The position numbers were made by a program, and so were the translations under genes. Below, piece by piece: positions 36,601-47,214 of a DNA stretch of 64,000 nt; positions within the stretch are counted from its first letter, which is position 1, and every line of letters begins with the position of its first letter. Origin of the DNA: an uncultured Alphaproteobacteria bacterium (lineage in GTDB: Bacteria > Pseudomonadota > Alphaproteobacteria > Micavibrionales > Micavibrionaceae); NCBI GenBank assembly GCA_937934135.1, contig CALHAW010000023.1, positions 1 to 64,000 of the forward strand, read 5' to 3'. The notes under the pieces are model-generated. The model ran no database searches, had not been told where the DNA came from, and was given only the letters and a program-made list of their open reading frames with translations.

Positions 36601-39600
36601 TTATTCTTGTGTTGTCGGTGGCTTGGTACTGCCCCCTTCAAATAAAATCTTACGCAAAAAACCAGGCGCTAAAACGGATAAGGGATTAACGGAAACTTTC
36701 GGATCGCTGGTTGGCCCTGATACATTATAGGTTGCCGCAATCAACGCATCCCCGCCCGTTAAGATGTCACCAATAAGCGGGATATTTCCAATCACTTTAT
36801 TGATCCCAGATACAGGAACAATCGTTCCTTTTAAATTTATTTCATTGGCCATTTGATCGACACTGCCATCGAATGTTAATCCCAATGATGATCCTGATGT
36901 ACGGCCTTCTTTAATGACTAAGAAATTTCCTGTATCCCTAAATTGCCATTCAAATTCGGCTTCCAAACGGGCAAAGGAGACTCCATCATTACTTAACAAA
37001 TCATTTACACCGTTTAGACTCATTGCCCCTAAAAGCTTTGCTAAAACAGGTGTGGATTTCACACGAAAATCATCGATACGGGCAGATCCAAACAAATCAC
37101 CACTTAAATCACGTCCTTGCGGTATGCCATAAATTTTCATTGTACCGCCGCGTACTTTTTTATGAAGGCCCAATGTTTTTAAGGTATGACCAGCATCCGT
37201 GGATTCCATACGGAATGTTCTTTTTTCTGTGCCTTCTTCGGGCTTAAAGCGTATATACATATCCCCCGTCCCGCTTTTTGCATCAAGTTCAAGACGGTTA
37301 ATATCGCCTTGTTTATCTATTTCAAGATAGATTTTGCTATCGCTCAGGCTTTCTTTATTCTTCCCCAATAATTGCTGCGCAGAAACAGAAATTTTCATTG
37401 GGCGCTCTAATTTTTTTTCTCTTTCTTGTGCAGTTTTTTTGTTTTTATCGCTTTTTAAGAAAGGCTTTAAATCAATCACGTTACCTGTAATGACAGCCTT
37501 TAAAATATTGTCGGGTGTTACTTCAAAATCAATGTTGGCTGATGTTTGCCCCAGTGTCGTGTTAGGAAAAGACCCACTGACAACATCATCATGGCCGTCT
37601 TTTAATTCCCTAAAATTCAATTTTCCATTGGATAAGGCAAAACCATTAGTCTTTAAAAATAAATTATCAATTTTTTGTAAGGTGGAATTTTTAAGCGTTG
37701 CGCGAAGGCTCATATTACCTTCAACGCCACGTTCTTTCCTATAATCAACTTCTTCACCATGAAGTAAAGTGGGTGTTAAATCCCCTTTTACATTAATAAC
37801 GGCCTTTTCACCAAAATCGGTATAAACAATATTTAAAGGCAGGTCGCCATCGATACATTCTTCCAACCCAATGTTAAAAATATCGCGTAATTTTTGATCA
37901 CTGGTTATGCTTGTCGTAATTTTATAATTAAAATCTTTGCCGGCACTATTGAAATACTGAATCCAATCTAATGTAATAGGATAACCGCTTAACGCGCCTG
38001 ATCCCTTTAGGCTAACCGCGCCGTCTTTATACCCCAATTTATAAGGCCCACCTGTAAGATCTAACCCTTTTACAATTTTGGGAAGTTTTATATTGGTGAT
38101 GTCTGCATCAATCACAGTTTTTATTCTTTCTTTGGGCAGGTTTTTGATCGTTGGGAATTGAAGATTTAATGTGTAATCTATAATTCCTTCTGTTTTTTTA
38201 ATGTCAAAACCCATTTTCTTACCAATGGAAATTGGTTCATCAGAAAGATATGTTAAGGCGGTTTTAAGCGGGCCTTTTGCACGCGCGGTAATAACTGCTT
38301 CTCCTTCTCCCTTGACGCTCAGATTTGTGATTTTTAATTTTATGTCAGTGCTAATAATGTCACCGTCAATTTTGGCGTATGTTCCATTGATGGTAAGGGT
38401 ATCATTATCATAAAAACCAGTTGTTTTGGCTTCTGTGATAGGTTTTAAAGTCTTGCTGTAATTTACAGTCACGCCTTCTGTTTTAAAATCAACACGGGTG
38501 TTGGCCATCGTTATATCATTTTTGTTTGTTTCCTGATCTTTCGTAAGCACCAAATCCGTTTTGATCATGATATCGTGGGCGCGGCCTTTTTGTAATTTTT
38601 GGGTAAACCATTGTCCAGACGTGCTGTCTAAATGCGTTTTGGGGAAAATAGAGGGGATTTTATCGAGCGGTAAATTCGAAATTTCTAAAATTAAAGGGGC
38701 GCTTATAATATTATTTTCAATTTTTCCGTCGGCAGCTGCTTTAATGGCAATGCCATTGACGGTTGCTTCAAATCTTTTAATATTTAATGTGTTTTCAGGG
38801 CGGTTTAAATGCGCATCAAATATAATATCTTTGAAAGAAAGCGGTTCATCATACGCATTTGGGAAATTGGCCGTTCCCTGCGGAATGGTGAAATTCATAA
38901 GGGCGGTTTGAAGCGATAAATTTTTATCAAACGCGGCCTGTACCTTGCCGTCAATGGTGAAATCTTGCTGCGTTAAAATAATATCGCTATCAAAAAAAGA
39001 GGCAAGATGGGCAGGGTTAAAATTTTCTAAATCAGCCGTAAATGTAATGTCTTTTTGTTCTAGGCGATACATGACATCTGACTTTAATTTAGCGGCGCTG
39101 CCATCCTCACCAGGTAAAACGGCAGAAAGAACCCCTTGAAGACCAAGATTATTTTTTTCAAGCTTTAGGTCAATAATCCCCAGATAATCATTATTTTCTT
39201 TTTGAAAATCTTCTGCCTTAATAATCGCTTGTTTAAATTCAATTTCTTTTAAATGCGTAAAAAGGGAACGGGTGTTTTCTTGCTTGGTTAATTCATTTAA
39301 AAAGGATCGTACATCGCTCCGCGCTTTTTCAGGGGTCATCTCTCCTTCATTCACTTTGACTTCATCAGTCGCAGTTTTATTGATGGCTTCTTTTTCTATT
39401 TTTTCTTTCTTTTCCGGTGTTTGCCACAAAAAACGAAGCTGTCCGTCTTGTTGTACTAAATGCAAAATGGGGCGTTCAATTAAAATATAAGTCGGTAAAA
39501 TTTTACCCGTTAATAAACCAAGACCAGAAAGCGAAAGAGCCGCATTTTCAACTGAAAGATTTTGCGTGTCTTTTTGATGAACCTGCACACCGTCTAAATC

Positions 39601-39849
39601 CAATAAAAGCGGATCTGTCAAAGACGGCCATGTTAGGCTTAATTTATCGATTGTGACGCTAAGGTCTTGTTGTGGGTCGCTTAATGCAGATTCAATTTGT
39701 GGCTTGATAAAGGCTAAATCAATGGGGCCTTGATGTATGCGCCAGATAAACGCAAAGGCAGCGCTCATGATTATAATCGCTAGAACAAGTAATATTTTTG
39801 TCCATAAATTGAGCTGCGAAAGGCAGATATTGAGGAATTTACGTGTCAA
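36601..39849 (-). CDS. AsmA-like/DUF3971 (YhdP-type) large envelope protein
   Basis: 1082 aa; N-terminal TM; SVTIDKLSLTWPSLTDPLLLDLDGVQV; C-terminal GNIPLIGDILTGGDALIAATYNVSGPTSDPKVSVNPLSVLAPGFLRKI. Confidence 0.85.
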   Translation of the reverse strand: MTRKFLNICLSQLNLWTKILLVLAIIIMSAAFAFIWRIHQGPIDLAFIKPQIESALSDPQQDLSVTIDKLSLTWPSLTDPLLLDLDGVQVHQKDTQNLSVENAALSLSGLGLLTGKILPTYILIERPILHLVQQDGQLRFLWQTPEKKEKIEKEAINKTATDEVKVNEGEMTPEKARSDVRSFLNELTKQENTRSLFTHLKEIEFKQAIIKAEDFQKENNDYLGIIDLKLEKNNLGLQGVLSAVLPGEDGSAAKLKSDVMYRLEQKDITFTADLENFNPAHLASFFDSDIILTQQDFTIDGKVQAAFDKNLSLQTALMNFTIPQGTANFPNAYDEPLSFKDIIFDAHLNRPENTLNIKRFEATVNGIAIKAAADGKIENNIISAPLILEISNLPLDKIPSIFPKTHLDSTSGQWFTQKLQKGRAHDIMIKTDLVLTKDQETNKNDITMANTRVDFKTEGVTVNYSKTLKPITEAKTTGFYDNDTLTINGTYAKIDGDIISTDIKLKITNLSVKGEGEAVITARAKGPLKTALTYLSDEPISIGKKMGFDIKKTEGIIDYTLNLQFPTIKNLPKERIKTVIDADITNIKLPKIVKGLDLTGGPYKLGYKDGAVSLKGSGALSGYPITLDWIQYFNSAGKDFNYKITTSITSDQKLRDIFNIGLEECIDGDLPLNIVYTDFGEKAVINVKGDLTPTLLHGEEVDYRKERGVEGNMSLRATLKNSTLQKIDNLFLKTNGFALSNGKLNFRELKDGHDDVVSGSFPNTTLGQTSANIDFEVTPDNILKAVITGNVIDLKPFLKSDKNKKTAQEREKKLERPMKISVSAQQLLGKNKESLSDSKIYLEIDKQGDINRLELDAKSGTGDMYIRFKPEEGTEKRTFRMESTDAGHTLKTLGLHKKVRGGTMKIYGIPQGRDLSGDLFGSARIDDFRVKSTPVLAKLLGAMSLNGVNDLLSNDGVSFARLEAEFEWQFRDTGNFLVIKEGRTSGSSLGLTFDGSVDQMANEINLKGTIVPVSGINKVIGNIPLIGDILTGGDALIAATYNVSGPTSDPKVSVNPLSVLAPGFLRKILFEGGSTKPPTTQE

Positions 39850-39955
39850 AGCGCTCTCTTAATTTAATTTTCTATCATTATAATCAGACATTCTTGACTT
39901 CATAGTCATTATGACGAAACATCTCAAGATTAAACACGATAAATGGAGCAAAATA

Positions 39956-40438
39956 ATGACCACCTTACAAATAGGCGACAAAGCCCCTGATTTTGAACTG
40001 CCAACGGATGGGGAAGGACGTATTTCCCTTCAAGCATTAAGAGGGCAAAAAATCGTACTTTATTTTTACCCAAAAGACGACACGCCAGGCTGCACCAAGG
40101 AATCTTGCGCTTTTAATGAAAGTCTAAGCGCTTTTAGCAAGCTCGGCACGCAGGTGGTTGGCATCTCTAAATGCTCTGTCACAAAACATGACAAATTTAA
40201 GGTTAAATACGGCCTAACTTTCCCTCTTGCGTCGGATGAAGATGGGGATGTGTGTGAACGTTACGGCGTTTGGAAAGAAAAATCCATGTATGGTAAAACC
40301 TATATGGGGATTGAACGCTCAACTTTTTTGATTGATGAAAAGGGTAATATCGAAGCGCTATGGCATAAAGTAAAAGTAGCGGAACATGTAGAAGCTGTCA
40401 TGGAGACTGTTAGAGCAAGCCATAAAAAAGCGGCCTAA
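39956..40438 (+). CDS. bcp: Thioredoxin-dependent thiol peroxidase (Bcp-type peroxiredoxin)
   Basis: IGDKAPDFELP; LYFYPKDDTPGCTKESCAFNE. Confidence 0.93.
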   Translation: MTTLQIGDKAPDFELPTDGEGRISLQALRGQKIVLYFYPKDDTPGCTKESCAFNESLSAFSKLGTQVVGISKCSVTKHDKFKVKYGLTFPLASDEDGDVCERYGVWKEKSMYGKTYMGIERSTFLIDEKGNIEALWHKVKVAEHVEAVMETVRASHKKAA

Positions 40439-40456
40439 TGACAGCCGCTTCTTTTT
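40424..40456 (+). terminator. Terminator hairpin overlapping the bcp stop codon
   Basis: AAAAAAGCGGCctaatgacaGCCGCTTCTTTTT. Confidence 0.75.
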
Positions 40457-40479
40457 ACAATTTTTGTTAGGAAGAAGCC

Positions 40480-41157
40480 TTACGCCGCTTTCTTAATATT
40501 CACAGGAACGTCCTGTCCACTAAGCTGCGCTTTGTTCATATGATCATGCATGTTGGCAATCATGTTTTCTACTTTGTCGTGGAAGAAATGGTTCGCGCCT
40601 TTCACGATGCGGTGATCAATCTCAATGCCTTTTTGGGCATGAAGCTTTTCAACTAATTTATCAACAGGTTCAAGCGGCACAACATCATCACGTTCTCCTT
40701 GAATAATCAGACCAGAAGAGGGACAAGGTGCCAAAAAGCTAAAATCATAGAGATTGGCCGGTGGCGCCACAGAAATAAATCCTTCAATTTCAGGACGGCG
40801 CATCAAAAGCTGCATGCCGATCCACGCGCCAAAGTTAAATCCACCAACCCATGTGTATGGGGCGTTGGGGTTTAATTCTTGCATCCAATCAAGGGCGGTT
40901 GCTGCGTCGCTTAATTCTCCTTCACCGCGATCAAACATCCCTTGGGAATTACCAACACCACGAAAGTTAAAGCGTAGAACAGAAAAACCGCGCTGTTTCA
41001 TTGCCTGAAACATCATATAACTGATTTTATTATTCATGGTGCCGCCATGCTCGGGATTGGGGTGTAAGATCAACGCCAAAGGCGCGTCAGGGTTGGAAGA
41101 GTGTGAGTAACGGCCTTCTAGGCGGCCTTCAGGACCATTGATGAGAATCTCAGGCAT
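40480..41157 (-). CDS. Alpha/beta-hydrolase-fold protein (COG2945-like) with Asn at the nucleophile elbow
   Basis: LILHPNPEHGGTMNNKI; VLRFNFRGVGNSQG; WVGGFNFGAWIGMQLLMRRPE; GERDDVVP; GANHFF. Confidence 0.85.
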   Translation of the reverse strand: MPEILINGPEGRLEGRYSHSSNPDAPLALILHPNPEHGGTMNNKISYMMFQAMKQRGFSVLRFNFRGVGNSQGMFDRGEGELSDAATALDWMQELNPNAPYTWVGGFNFGAWIGMQLLMRRPEIEGFISVAPPANLYDFSFLAPCPSSGLIIQGERDDVVPLEPVDKLVEKLHAQKGIEIDHRIVKGANHFFHDKVENMIANMHDHMNKAQLSGQDVPVNIKKAA

Positions 41158-41294
41158 TCTTTTCCTTCTATTTAATATCCATAATGTGATTACTTGTCGT
41201 AATGGAGTTGTTTATAGAGCGTTGAATCACAAATGTCCAAATATTTCTCATAAGTCATTGATTCCATTGTGGATATCAGGATAAACTCATCCCT

Positions 41295-42389
41295 ATGAAA
41301 TCAATTTACCTTGATTATAACGCCACTGCGCCCCTTCGCTCCGAAGTTTTGGAGCTGGTGACGCAAGTTATGGCGCAGGTTGGTAATGCCTCTTCCGTTC
41401 ATGGGGCAGGACGGTGCGCGCGTAAAACTGTTGAAATTGCCCGCGCGCAAGTCGCCGATTTGGCGGGCGTCAAGCCAGATCAAGTTATCTTCACCAGCGG
41501 CGCAACGGAGAGCTTAAATACCGTACTCAGCGCTTACCGTGATAAAAAAGTTCTTATCTCTGCCATTGAACACCCCGCCATTTTAGATTCCGCGCCGCAG
41601 GCGGCTACCATTCCTGTCACCTCAGATGGTGTGGTTGATATGACGGCCTATCAGGCTCTGCTTATTTCTGAAAAGCCAGATATAGTCGCGGTGATGTTGG
41701 TTAATAGTGAAACGGGCGTTATCCAACCTATTCAAGAAATGGCAATGTTGGCACGTAACCATCAGGCGCTGTTTTTATGTGACGCGGTGCAGGCGGCAGG
41801 GCGTATTGATCTAAATTTTAATGAATTAGGCGTAGATTTTATGGCGCTTTCTGCGCATAAAATTTCTGGCCCCCAAGGGGTTGGCGCATTAATTACACGT
41901 GATGGAGTAGAAGCACCCAAATTTATGCTTGGCGGCGGCCAAGAAAAAAATTGCCGCGCCGGAACATATAATACTGCAGGGATCGCAGGAATGGGATTGG
42001 CGGCAGAATTGGCAAAGAAAAATCTATCAACCTATGATCTTGTCAAAAAACTCCGTGATTATATGGAGGATTATATTCTCCAAAAAACCAATAAGGCCGT
42101 TATTTATGGCCAAAATGCGCCGCGTGTGGGCAACACCATGAATATAGGCTTAACAGGGATAGAGGCGCAAACCCAAATGATGGCGCTTGATCTTGATAAT
42201 ATTGCGGTGTCCAGTGGCTCTGCTTGCTCCAGCGGATCGTTTAAACCCTCCCATGTTCTGACCGCGATGGGTGCGGATGAACAGGCCGCGAAAAGCGCTT
42301 TACGCATTTCAATCGGATATGCTACGACACAATCTGATATTGATACTTTCCTTGAAAGTTATACGAAGATAATAGAAAGAATAAAATAA
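41295..42389 (+). CDS. Cysteine desulfurase (NifS/IscS family)
   Basis: IYLDYNATAPLR; SAHKISGPQGVGALI; SSGSACSSGSFKPSHVL. Confidence 0.93.
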   Translation: MKSIYLDYNATAPLRSEVLELVTQVMAQVGNASSVHGAGRCARKTVEIARAQVADLAGVKPDQVIFTSGATESLNTVLSAYRDKKVLISAIEHPAILDSAPQAATIPVTSDGVVDMTAYQALLISEKPDIVAVMLVNSETGVIQPIQEMAMLARNHQALFLCDAVQAAGRIDLNFNELGVDFMALSAHKISGPQGVGALITRDGVEAPKFMLGGGQEKNCRAGTYNTAGIAGMGLAAELAKKNLSTYDLVKKLRDYMEDYILQKTNKAVIYGQNAPRVGNTMNIGLTGIEAQTQMMALDLDNIAVSSGSACSSGSFKPSHVLTAMGADEQAAKSALRISIGYATTQSDIDTFLESYTKIIERIK

Positions 42390-42727
42390 TGCCTTTGATT
42401 AATTTCATCATGAAAGATGGTAGTGAAAAACAAGTTGATGCGCCGCTCGGCTTGTCATTGATGGAAGTGGCAGTAAAAGAAAAAATTGATGCCATCGAGG
42501 GGGCGTGTGGCGGCGGTCTTGCTTGTGCAACCTGTCATTTATATGTCCATCCTGATTTTAAAGAATCCACCATGCCCGAAGATGGCGCGGTGAGCGAAGA
42601 TGAAGAAGACATGCTCGACCTTGCCTTTGATGTGCGTGATACATCGCGCCTTTGTTGCCAAATTATCGTCACTGATGAATGTGAAGGCATGGTTGTCGCC
42701 GTGCCAGGTGCTAAAGTGGATTGGTAA
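42389..42727 (+). CDS. 2Fe-2S ferredoxin
   Basis: EGACGGGLACATCHLYV ... SRLCCQI. Confidence 0.93.
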   Translation: MPLINFIMKDGSEKQVDAPLGLSLMEVAVKEKIDAIEGACGGGLACATCHLYVHPDFKESTMPEDGAVSEDEEDMLDLAFDVRDTSRLCCQIIVTDECEGMVVAVPGAKVDW

Positions 42728-42786
42728 GACTGCCTAAAACCTCTATTTTCTTGCTTTTTTGCCCTTAAATCCCGTATAACACGGCC

Positions 42787-43935
42787 ATGATTAACAGTTT
42801 AGGCATCAACAAAAAACCACAGGACACGCGTGTTGTCGTGGCTATGTCGGGCGGAGTCGATAGCTCCGTGACCGCTGCCTTGTTGCATGAAGAAGGCTAT
42901 GATGTAGTCGGCGTCACCCTACAACTTTATGATTACGGCAAAGCGGTGGAGCGCAAGGGGGCGTGCTGCGCGGGGCAAGATATCTATGATGCCAAAACAA
43001 TCGCTGAGGAAAAAGGCTTTCCGCATTACGTTTTAAATTACGAAGATAATTTCCGTGAGTCCGTTGTTGATGATTTTGTAGAAAGCTATATGAACGGGCA
43101 AACGCCGATTCCGTGCGTACGCTGTAATCAAACCGTAAAATTTCGTGATTTGTTAAAAGTCGCCCATGATTTGGGCGCGGATTGTATGGCGACGGGGCAT
43201 TATATACAACGCCTAGAAAATGTTGAAACCGGTCAGGCCGAATTGCATAAGGCCATCGATGAAACAAAGGATCAAAGCTATTTCCTTTTTGCTACCACAC
43301 AAGATCAGCTCGATTTTCTGCGCTTTCCCCTTGGCGGTTGGAAAAAAGATGTCACGCGCCAGCATGCGGAACGCCTTGGCCTCTTAAATTGTGATAAACC
43401 AGATTCCCAAGATATTTGCTTTGTGCCGAACGGCGACTATGCCTCGGTTGTAAAGAAAATTCGCCCTGACGCGGAAAAATCGGGAAAGATTATTCACGTT
43501 GATGGCCGTGAAATGGGCAAACATGATGGGGTTATTCACTATACGATTGGTCAACGCAAAGGTCTTGGTATTGGCGGTGGTAATAATGATGATAATTCGC
43601 CTTTTTATGTCGTAAAGGTTGATCCTATCGCTAATCAGGTTGTTGTTGGACCGAAAGAAGCACTCGCCCGCGATATCATCAAAATGACAGATTGTAATTG
43701 GCTCATGGATATTCCCGAAGATGGAATGGATATTGAAGTCAAACTGCGTTCCGTTAGTAAAACGGCGCCCGCAAAGCTCTTTGGCGGCGCCAATAATAGC
43801 GCGGAAATACATTTACACGCCGCGCAATATGGCATCGCCCCTGGGCAAGCAGTCGTTTGTTATCACGATACGCGTGTCTTGGGTGGCGGCTGGATTATAT
43901 CAAGCGAAAATTCTCAAATGCCCCTTGTTGCGTAA
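42787..43935 (+). CDS. mnmA: tRNA-specific 2-thiouridylase MnmA
   Basis: VVAMSGGVDSSVTAALLHEEGYDVVGVTLQLYDYG; PIPCVRCNQTVKF; DSQDICFV. Confidence 0.97.
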   Translation: MINSLGINKKPQDTRVVVAMSGGVDSSVTAALLHEEGYDVVGVTLQLYDYGKAVERKGACCAGQDIYDAKTIAEEKGFPHYVLNYEDNFRESVVDDFVESYMNGQTPIPCVRCNQTVKFRDLLKVAHDLGADCMATGHYIQRLENVETGQAELHKAIDETKDQSYFLFATTQDQLDFLRFPLGGWKKDVTRQHAERLGLLNCDKPDSQDICFVPNGDYASVVKKIRPDAEKSGKIIHVDGREMGKHDGVIHYTIGQRKGLGIGGGNNDDNSPFYVVKVDPIANQVVVGPKEALARDIIKMTDCNWLMDIPEDGMDIEVKLRSVSKTAPAKLFGGANNSAEIHLHAAQYGIAPGQAVVCYHDTRVLGGGWIISSENSQMPLVA

Positions 43936-44012
43936 AAAAATCATGGGAAGAGTTCTGGATAAGCCAAAGAAAATGCGGGTAACTTTTTGGTCTCTTGGGT
44001 ATCTTATTGTCC

Positions 44013-45056
44013 ATGCCGTATGAAACCGTTGTCCGAAAAACTATTGAATATCTCGCCGTGCCATCTGTGGTGGGGCATGAGAGGCATTTTCTGAATTATC
44101 TCGCCAAAGATTTTAAAGATTTAGGCCTACAGACAAAACGCCATCTTGGTGTTCTTGAAGTATGCGGTTCAGACAAGCCTAATGGTCAAATTATCTCGGC
44201 GCACATTGATCGTCATGGCTTGATCAGTATTGGTGATGGACATTATGCTTATGCGGCAGAATATGTGAAAGAAGAAAAATATGGCGAAGCTAATAATCCA
44301 TCCCGCGCAACCATTAATGCCATTAGTAGTCGTTTTGAAGGGGAAGATGTCTTTGCTTATGATACCGCAACGGGCAAAAAATTAGGCGAAGGTGTGATTA
44401 CCCAATGCGTTCCTGCTGTTGATAATATTGATACAATTTTCACGATTGATGGTATGGAAGATATGCCTTTCGACACACCTATTGCTTATGCCCGTAAGGC
44501 CCGCACAGAAGGGGAAAAACTGATTGGTCAGATTGATAATGTTGTCTCGATTGGGATTATTTATACACTTTTCCAAAACGGGTTTAAAGGAACGGCGCTG
44601 CTAACCTGTGAAGAAGAAATCGGTAAAAGCTGGGTTCACATGAAACGTTGGTTAAAGCGTAATAAAATTGAAACAAAAGAATTAATTATCCTTGATACCA
44701 GCCCCTACCGCGAAGAAGCGCCCGTTGAGGGCTGTATGGTTGTTTTAAGGAACCGCGATAAAAGCGCCGAATTTAATCCAAAATTGATGGAAAAAGTCAA
44801 AGCCCGCGCAACGGAGCTTTTAATCCCTTTTCAAATAAAGGATGAATATTTTTATTCAATGGGATTAGAAACAGAAGATTTAGGATCGACAGAGCTTGGG
44901 CGACTTGTGTTTAATTCTGACGGACGCTGGGATGGGGCGACCATTCAAATTCCAACGGTTGAATATCATACCAGTTTTGAAAGAACCAGCCGAAACTGTA
45001 TTGAACATTATTACGCACTCCTGCATAATATGTTGGTCTTAAATCCAATCATATAG
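44013..45056 (+). CDS. M42/M20-like peptidase-family protein
   Basis: SAHIDRHGLISIG, AVDNIDTIF, LTCEEEIGKSW; family assignment moderate. Confidence 0.6.
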   Translation: MPYETVVRKTIEYLAVPSVVGHERHFLNYLAKDFKDLGLQTKRHLGVLEVCGSDKPNGQIISAHIDRHGLISIGDGHYAYAAEYVKEEKYGEANNPSRATINAISSRFEGEDVFAYDTATGKKLGEGVITQCVPAVDNIDTIFTIDGMEDMPFDTPIAYARKARTEGEKLIGQIDNVVSIGIIYTLFQNGFKGTALLTCEEEIGKSWVHMKRWLKRNKIETKELIILDTSPYREEAPVEGCMVVLRNRDKSAEFNPKLMEKVKARATELLIPFQIKDEYFYSMGLETEDLGSTELGRLVFNSDGRWDGATIQIPTVEYHTSFERTSRNCIEHYYALLHNMLVLNPII

Positions 45057-45064
45057 AGCGCTCC

Positions 45065-46213
45065 ATGAAAAAATCTGATGTTATTGATCCTACAAAATTA
45101 AGTGGGTTACTGCTTATTGCCGCTGCTATTTTCGCGCTTTTCTTTAATAATAGCTTTCTCGCAGATTTCTATGATGGCTTCCTCAACACAAATGTTACCA
45201 TATCCGTTGGTGATTTAGGGATTAGTAAGCCGCTCTTGCTTTGGATTAATGATGGCTTGATGGCGGTCTTTTTCTTTTTGATTGGGTTAGAGATCAAACG
45301 CGAAGTCTTGGTCGGGGAACTTTCTGATTTGAAAAAAGCAACCTTGCCCATCATTGCGGCGATTGGCGGCATTGTTGTCCCTGCGGCGATTTATCTTTCT
45401 TTTAATTTTGAAAACCCAGATGGGTTAAAGGGGTGGGCTGTCCCTGTTGCGACTGATATTGCCTTTGCCCTTGGGGTTTTGGCCTTGGTAGGGAAGGGGC
45501 TGCCGAAAGAGCTGAAAATACTCCTGCTTTCTCTGGCGATTATTGATGACGTGGCGGCGATTGTGATTATTGCCATTTTTTATACGGCAGATCTATCTTT
45601 TACTTCGCTTGGCTTGGCATCATTGGGGATGGCAGCGGCGATCATCATGAACGCCTTGGGCGTGAAGAAAATTTCACCTTATATTATTATTGGTGTTTTT
45701 ATGTGGGTGTGTGTGCTTAAATCTGGCGTGCATGCCACGCTGGCTGGTGTTTTATTGGCCTTTTGTATTCCCATGACCAATAAGAAAGGGGAATGTCCCG
45801 TAGAAGAATTAGAACATGGTCTACATCCATGGGTGTTTTTCGCCATTATGCCGCTTTTTGCTTTTGCCAATGCAGGGGTGCAATTAGGCGGCTTTGGCAT
45901 TGAAACTATTTCTGCTGCAATTCCAATGGGTATTATATTAGGGCTGTTTGTGGGTAAGCAATTTGGTGTTTTTGGCTTTATTTGGGCAGGCGTGAAACTG
46001 GGTCTGTGTGAAAAACCAAAAGCCACAAGCTGGCTACATATTTATGGTGTGTCTATTTTAACAGGGATTGGCTTTACGATGAGCTTATTTATCGGCACTT
46101 TGGCCTATGATGATCCTGCCATCATGGCACAAATCCGCATTAGCGTCTTGATCGCATCCTTTATGTCCGCGGTGCTGGGGTATTCGCTTCTTCGCCTAAC
46201 GCGGTCTAAATAA
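45065..46213 (+). CDS. nhaA: Na+/H+ antiporter NhaA
   Basis: WINDGLMAVFFFLIGLEIKREVLVGEL; PVATDIAFALGVLALVG; LLSLAIIDDVAAIVIIAIFY. Confidence 0.97.
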   Translation: MKKSDVIDPTKLSGLLLIAAAIFALFFNNSFLADFYDGFLNTNVTISVGDLGISKPLLLWINDGLMAVFFFLIGLEIKREVLVGELSDLKKATLPIIAAIGGIVVPAAIYLSFNFENPDGLKGWAVPVATDIAFALGVLALVGKGLPKELKILLLSLAIIDDVAAIVIIAIFYTADLSFTSLGLASLGMAAAIIMNALGVKKISPYIIIGVFMWVCVLKSGVHATLAGVLLAFCIPMTNKKGECPVEELEHGLHPWVFFAIMPLFAFANAGVQLGGFGIETISAAIPMGIILGLFVGKQFGVFGFIWAGVKLGLCEKPKATSWLHIYGVSILTGIGFTMSLFIGTLAYDDPAIMAQIRISVLIASFMSAVLGYSLLRLTRSK

Positions 46214-46219
46214 TAAGGT

Positions 46220-47176
46220 TTACGCTACTTTCATTCCTGCATCTTCGATCATTTTTTGATCTTCGAGCGTGTCATTATTGGCTGTTGTCAAAAGCTTTTC
46301 GCCATAGAAAATAGAGTTTGCACCCGCCATCAAACATAAGATTTGCGCTTCACGGTTTAACATCTCACGCCCAGCAGAAAGCCTGACGCGTGTCTTTGGC
46401 ATCATAATGCGTGCTGTGGCAACCATACGCACCAGCTCCAGCGGATCAACCCGCGTCCGCTCGCCCATCGGTGTTCCCGCAACAGGGACAAGGGCGTTAA
46501 TCGGTACACTTTCTGGTTGTGGGTCTAAATTCGCTAAAATTTCTAACATACGGGCGCGGTCTGTCATGGTTTCACCCATACCGATAATGCCACCACTGCA
46601 AATTGTTACGCCAGAATTACGCACGCATTCTAATGTATCAAGGCGATCTTGATAGGTGCGGGTCGTAATGATTTTCTCGTAAAATTCGGGGGATGTATCC
46701 AGATTGTGGTTATAGGCCTTTAATCCTGCTTTTGCGAGGCGGTCTGCCTGTTCTTGATTAAGCATGCCGAGCGTTACGCAGGCTTCCATGCCTAAATCTG
46801 TGACGCCTTCGACCATTTTGATGACCTTGTCAAAATCTTCGCCCTTTTTGGGAATTTCTTTCCACGCCGCGCCCATGCAAAAGCGGCTTGCTCCCGCATC
46901 TTTGGCCATTTGCGCTTTTTCCAGTACGGCATCAACATCCATCAAAGATTCTTTTTTAAGACCTGTTTTCTTGGCGTAATGCGCGCTTTGTGGGCAATAT
47001 TTACAATCTTCGGGGCAGGCACCTGTTTTAATGCTGAGTAAGCTGGCCAGTTGAACAGTGTTGTCTTCATGGTTTGCACGGTGAACGCCTTGCGCCTTAT
47101 AAAGCAGATCCATAAGCGGCGCTTCTAAGAGTTCTAGCACTTCATCTGTTTTCCAGTCGGTTCTTATATCAGTCAT
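46220..47176 (-). CDS. bioB: Biotin synthase
   Basis: [20 protein letters not shown] radical-SAM motif; start trimmed to MTDIRTDWK. Confidence 0.97.
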   Translation of the reverse strand: MTDIRTDWKTDEVLELLEAPLMDLLYKAQGVHRANHEDNTVQLASLLSIKTGACPEDCKYCPQSAHYAKKTGLKKESLMDVDAVLEKAQMAKDAGASRFCMGAAWKEIPKKGEDFDKVIKMVEGVTDLGMEACVTLGMLNQEQADRLAKAGLKAYNHNLDTSPEFYEKIITTRTYQDRLDTLECVRNSGVTICSGGIIGMGETMTDRARMLEILANLDPQPESVPINALVPVAGTPMGERTRVDPLELVRMVATARIMMPKTRVRLSAGREMLNREAQILCLMAGANSIFYGEKLLTTANNDTLEDQKMIEDAGMKVA

Positions 47177-47214
47177 TGTTTGATTTTCCTTTTCTTCCCC
47201 TTTATTAATGCAAA

